7,676 bases of DNA from Methylomonas sp. (GTDB taxonomy: Bacteria > Pseudomonadota > Gammaproteobacteria > Methylococcales > Methylomonadaceae), in NCBI GenBank assembly GCA_026990815.1, contig JALXCS010000080.1:1-7676 (forward strand), in the 5' to 3' direction. Each line of letters starts with the position of its first letter. Position 1 is the first letter of the stretch. The position numbers and the translations under genes are program-made. Positions 7,106 to 7,676 of this stretch are shown in pieces. The notes under the pieces are model-generated. The model was given only the letters and a program-made list of their open reading frames with translations, made no database searches and was not told where the DNA came from.

Positions 7106-7447
7106 ATGAACCAAGTTATTGCTTATATAAAACCCCATAAACTAGAAAATGTCATGTTGGCATTGCATAAAATTAAAGGTCTGACAGGTATTAGTCTAAT
7201 AGATATTCGAGGCTGCGGACGAAGCAGAAAAGAAAATTCTGATGAAATTTTTGACGAGGATAATTTTGGCCTGGTTTATAGGGTAAAATTGGAAATAGCC
7301 TGCCTTGAAGATGTCTCAAAGGAAGTCGTTGAAGCAATTCGGAAAAGTGCGCATACCGGGCTTAAAGGAGATGGAAAAATCTATGTGCTTCCAGTATTGG
7401 ATGCTGTTCGCATCAGTACTGGTGAAACTGGGACAATGGCTGTTTGA
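7106..7447 (+). CDS. P-II-like signalling protein of the metal-efflux-associated type (PII-NG-like)
   Basis: This 113-residue protein has the GlnB/GlnK fold by clear motif match: N-terminal IAYIKPHKLENVMLAL (residues 5-20), a T-loop region starting RGCGRSRKE (35-43), the B-loop AHTGLKGDGKIYV (82-94) and the C-loop VRISTGETG (101-109). The B- and C-loop residues that bind ATP/ADP in P-II trimers are kept, so nucleotide binding is likely. The T-loop is divergent (SDEIFDEDNFGLVYR) and lacks the Tyr51 that GlnD uridylylates, so classical nitrogen control is unlikely. P-II-like proteins encoded beside RND metal pumps form a recognised separate group (PII-NG) of uncertain function. A plausible role is an energy-sensing or metal-sensing trimer acting on the pump. 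The gene follows the RND gene by 52 bp with no obvious terminator, so co-transcription is likely. The ribosome-binding site is weak (GAGA, 7094-7097). Confidence 0.85.
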   Translation: MNQVIAYIKPHKLENVMLALHKIKGLTGISLIDIRGCGRSRKENSDEIFDEDNFGLVYRVKLEIACLEDVSKEVVEAIRKSAHTGLKGDGKIYVLPVLDAVRISTGETGTMAV

Positions 7448-7505
7448 TTTTTTTGAAAGAGGTGTGCTTGTATTGCTGTTTTTTGCGACTGAAAACACAG
7501 TTAAA

Positions 7506-7530
7506 TAGAGCTCGCCTCTAAAATTATTTT
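7506..7530 (+). terminator. Possible weak hairpin terminator after the P-II-like gene
   Basis: TAGAG (7506-7510) and CTCTA (7516-7520) form a five-pair stem around CTCGC, followed by an A/T tract ending in five T (7527-7531). The stem is too short to be a strong intrinsic terminator. It might attenuate between the P-II gene and the ATPase. Confidence 0.25.
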
Positions 7531-7541
7531 TGTATACAAAA
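7528..7541. promoter_or_regulatory. 14-bp perfect palindrome overlapping the ATPase start, possible operator
   Basis: TTTTGTATACAAAA is identical on both strands, and its last base is the A of the ATPase ATG. Weaker symmetry continues at 7523-7525 with 7544-7546 (ATT and AAT). The position would let a dimeric repressor, or an RNA hairpin, block translation initiation or transcription of the ATPase gene. I do not recognise it as a specific ArsR, MerR or Fur site. Confidence 0.4.
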
Positions 7542-7676
7542 TGAATAACGAACCACAACAACCGGAAAATTCTTGTTGCTGCCATCATGATGAACAGCCA
7601 AATAATGCCCAGCCATCTTTATCACAAGCTGTAAAAGGAACGACATTTAAAATCGAAGGTTTGGATTGTGTCGAAG
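7541..7676 (+). CDS. P1B-type heavy-metal ATPase (Zn/Cd/Pb, CadA/ZntA-like), N-terminus only
   Basis: Only 45 codons are inside the window. The N-terminus contains a metal-binding cluster CCCHHD (residues 12-17), then a Gln/Asn/Pro-rich linker, then TTFKIEGLDCVE (34-45), the first strand and metal loop of a heavy-metal-associated domain. Zn/Cd/Pb-exporting P1B ATPases often start this way; the catalytic core is beyond the edge. The usual GMxCxxC loop is modified: C43 is present, but codon 46 begins with G and so cannot encode Cys. This matches the DCxEE-type loops seen in a subset of CadA/ZntA-like pumps. ATG 7541 is the only standard start before an in-frame stop at 7502-7504, although no Shine-Dalgarno sequence precedes it. 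Context next to a Czc-type pump supports export of divalent metal from the cytoplasm to the periplasm. Confidence 0.82.
   Translation, partial: MNNEPQQPENSCCCHHDEQPNNAQPSLSQAVKGTTFKIEGLDCVE

Noticed and set aside
7316..7588. 90-codon minus-strand frame overlapping the P-II gene end and ATPase start
   Set aside because: It is antisense to two recognised genes, with no domain or start signal.
1..7676. CRISPR array, tRNA or rRNA genes
   Set aside because: No regularly spaced direct repeats and no tRNA- or rRNA-like sequence were seen on either strand.

Overview
The window carries a heavy-metal resistance locus, all on the + strand, beside the debris of mobile DNA. The base composition is AT-rich. 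The RND proteins resemble the Legionella HelCBA / Cupriavidus CzcCBA group. With the group II intron remnant, this suggests a low-GC gammaproteobacterium, Legionella or a relative, and possibly an accessory island or integrative element. The genus is inferred from overall protein character, not proven.

Bases 1-677 are a scar. The + strand opens with the last 23 codons of an unidentified gene (stop at 70-72). On the - strand, 90-356 encodes an intact-frame piece of a group II intron reverse transcriptase/maturase that has lost its catalytic RT domain and its extreme C-terminus. Abutting its broken end is a 164-bp unit (357-520) bounded by a perfect 19-bp inverted repeat with no transposase inside, like a MITE or collapsed insertion sequence. 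Bases 521-677 form the upstream region of the first metal gene.

Bases 678-7676 are the metal locus. It begins with a small exported His/Cys protein of CzcI type (678-1019). A 204-bp spacer follows, then the tripartite efflux pump: outer-membrane factor (1224-2549), periplasmic adaptor with a long His-rich N-terminus (2563-3939) and the RND proton antiporter (3955-7053). A P-II-like signalling protein of the kind found beside metal pumps follows (7106-7447). Last is the start of a Zn/Cd/Pb-type P1B ATPase (7541 to the window edge).

The three pump genes are spaced 13 and 15 bp apart and are surely one transcript. The P-II gene (52-bp gap) probably belongs to it. The ATPase is preceded by 93 bp containing a perfect 14-bp palindrome that overlaps its start codon, so it may be controlled separately. 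Together the genes suggest a two-stage export route: the ATPase moves cytoplasmic metal to the periplasm, and the His-rich adaptor and CzcI-like protein bind or sense it there. The RND/OMF channel then expels it from the cell. No metal-responsive regulator (ArsR, MerR, CzcRS) is encoded in the window.
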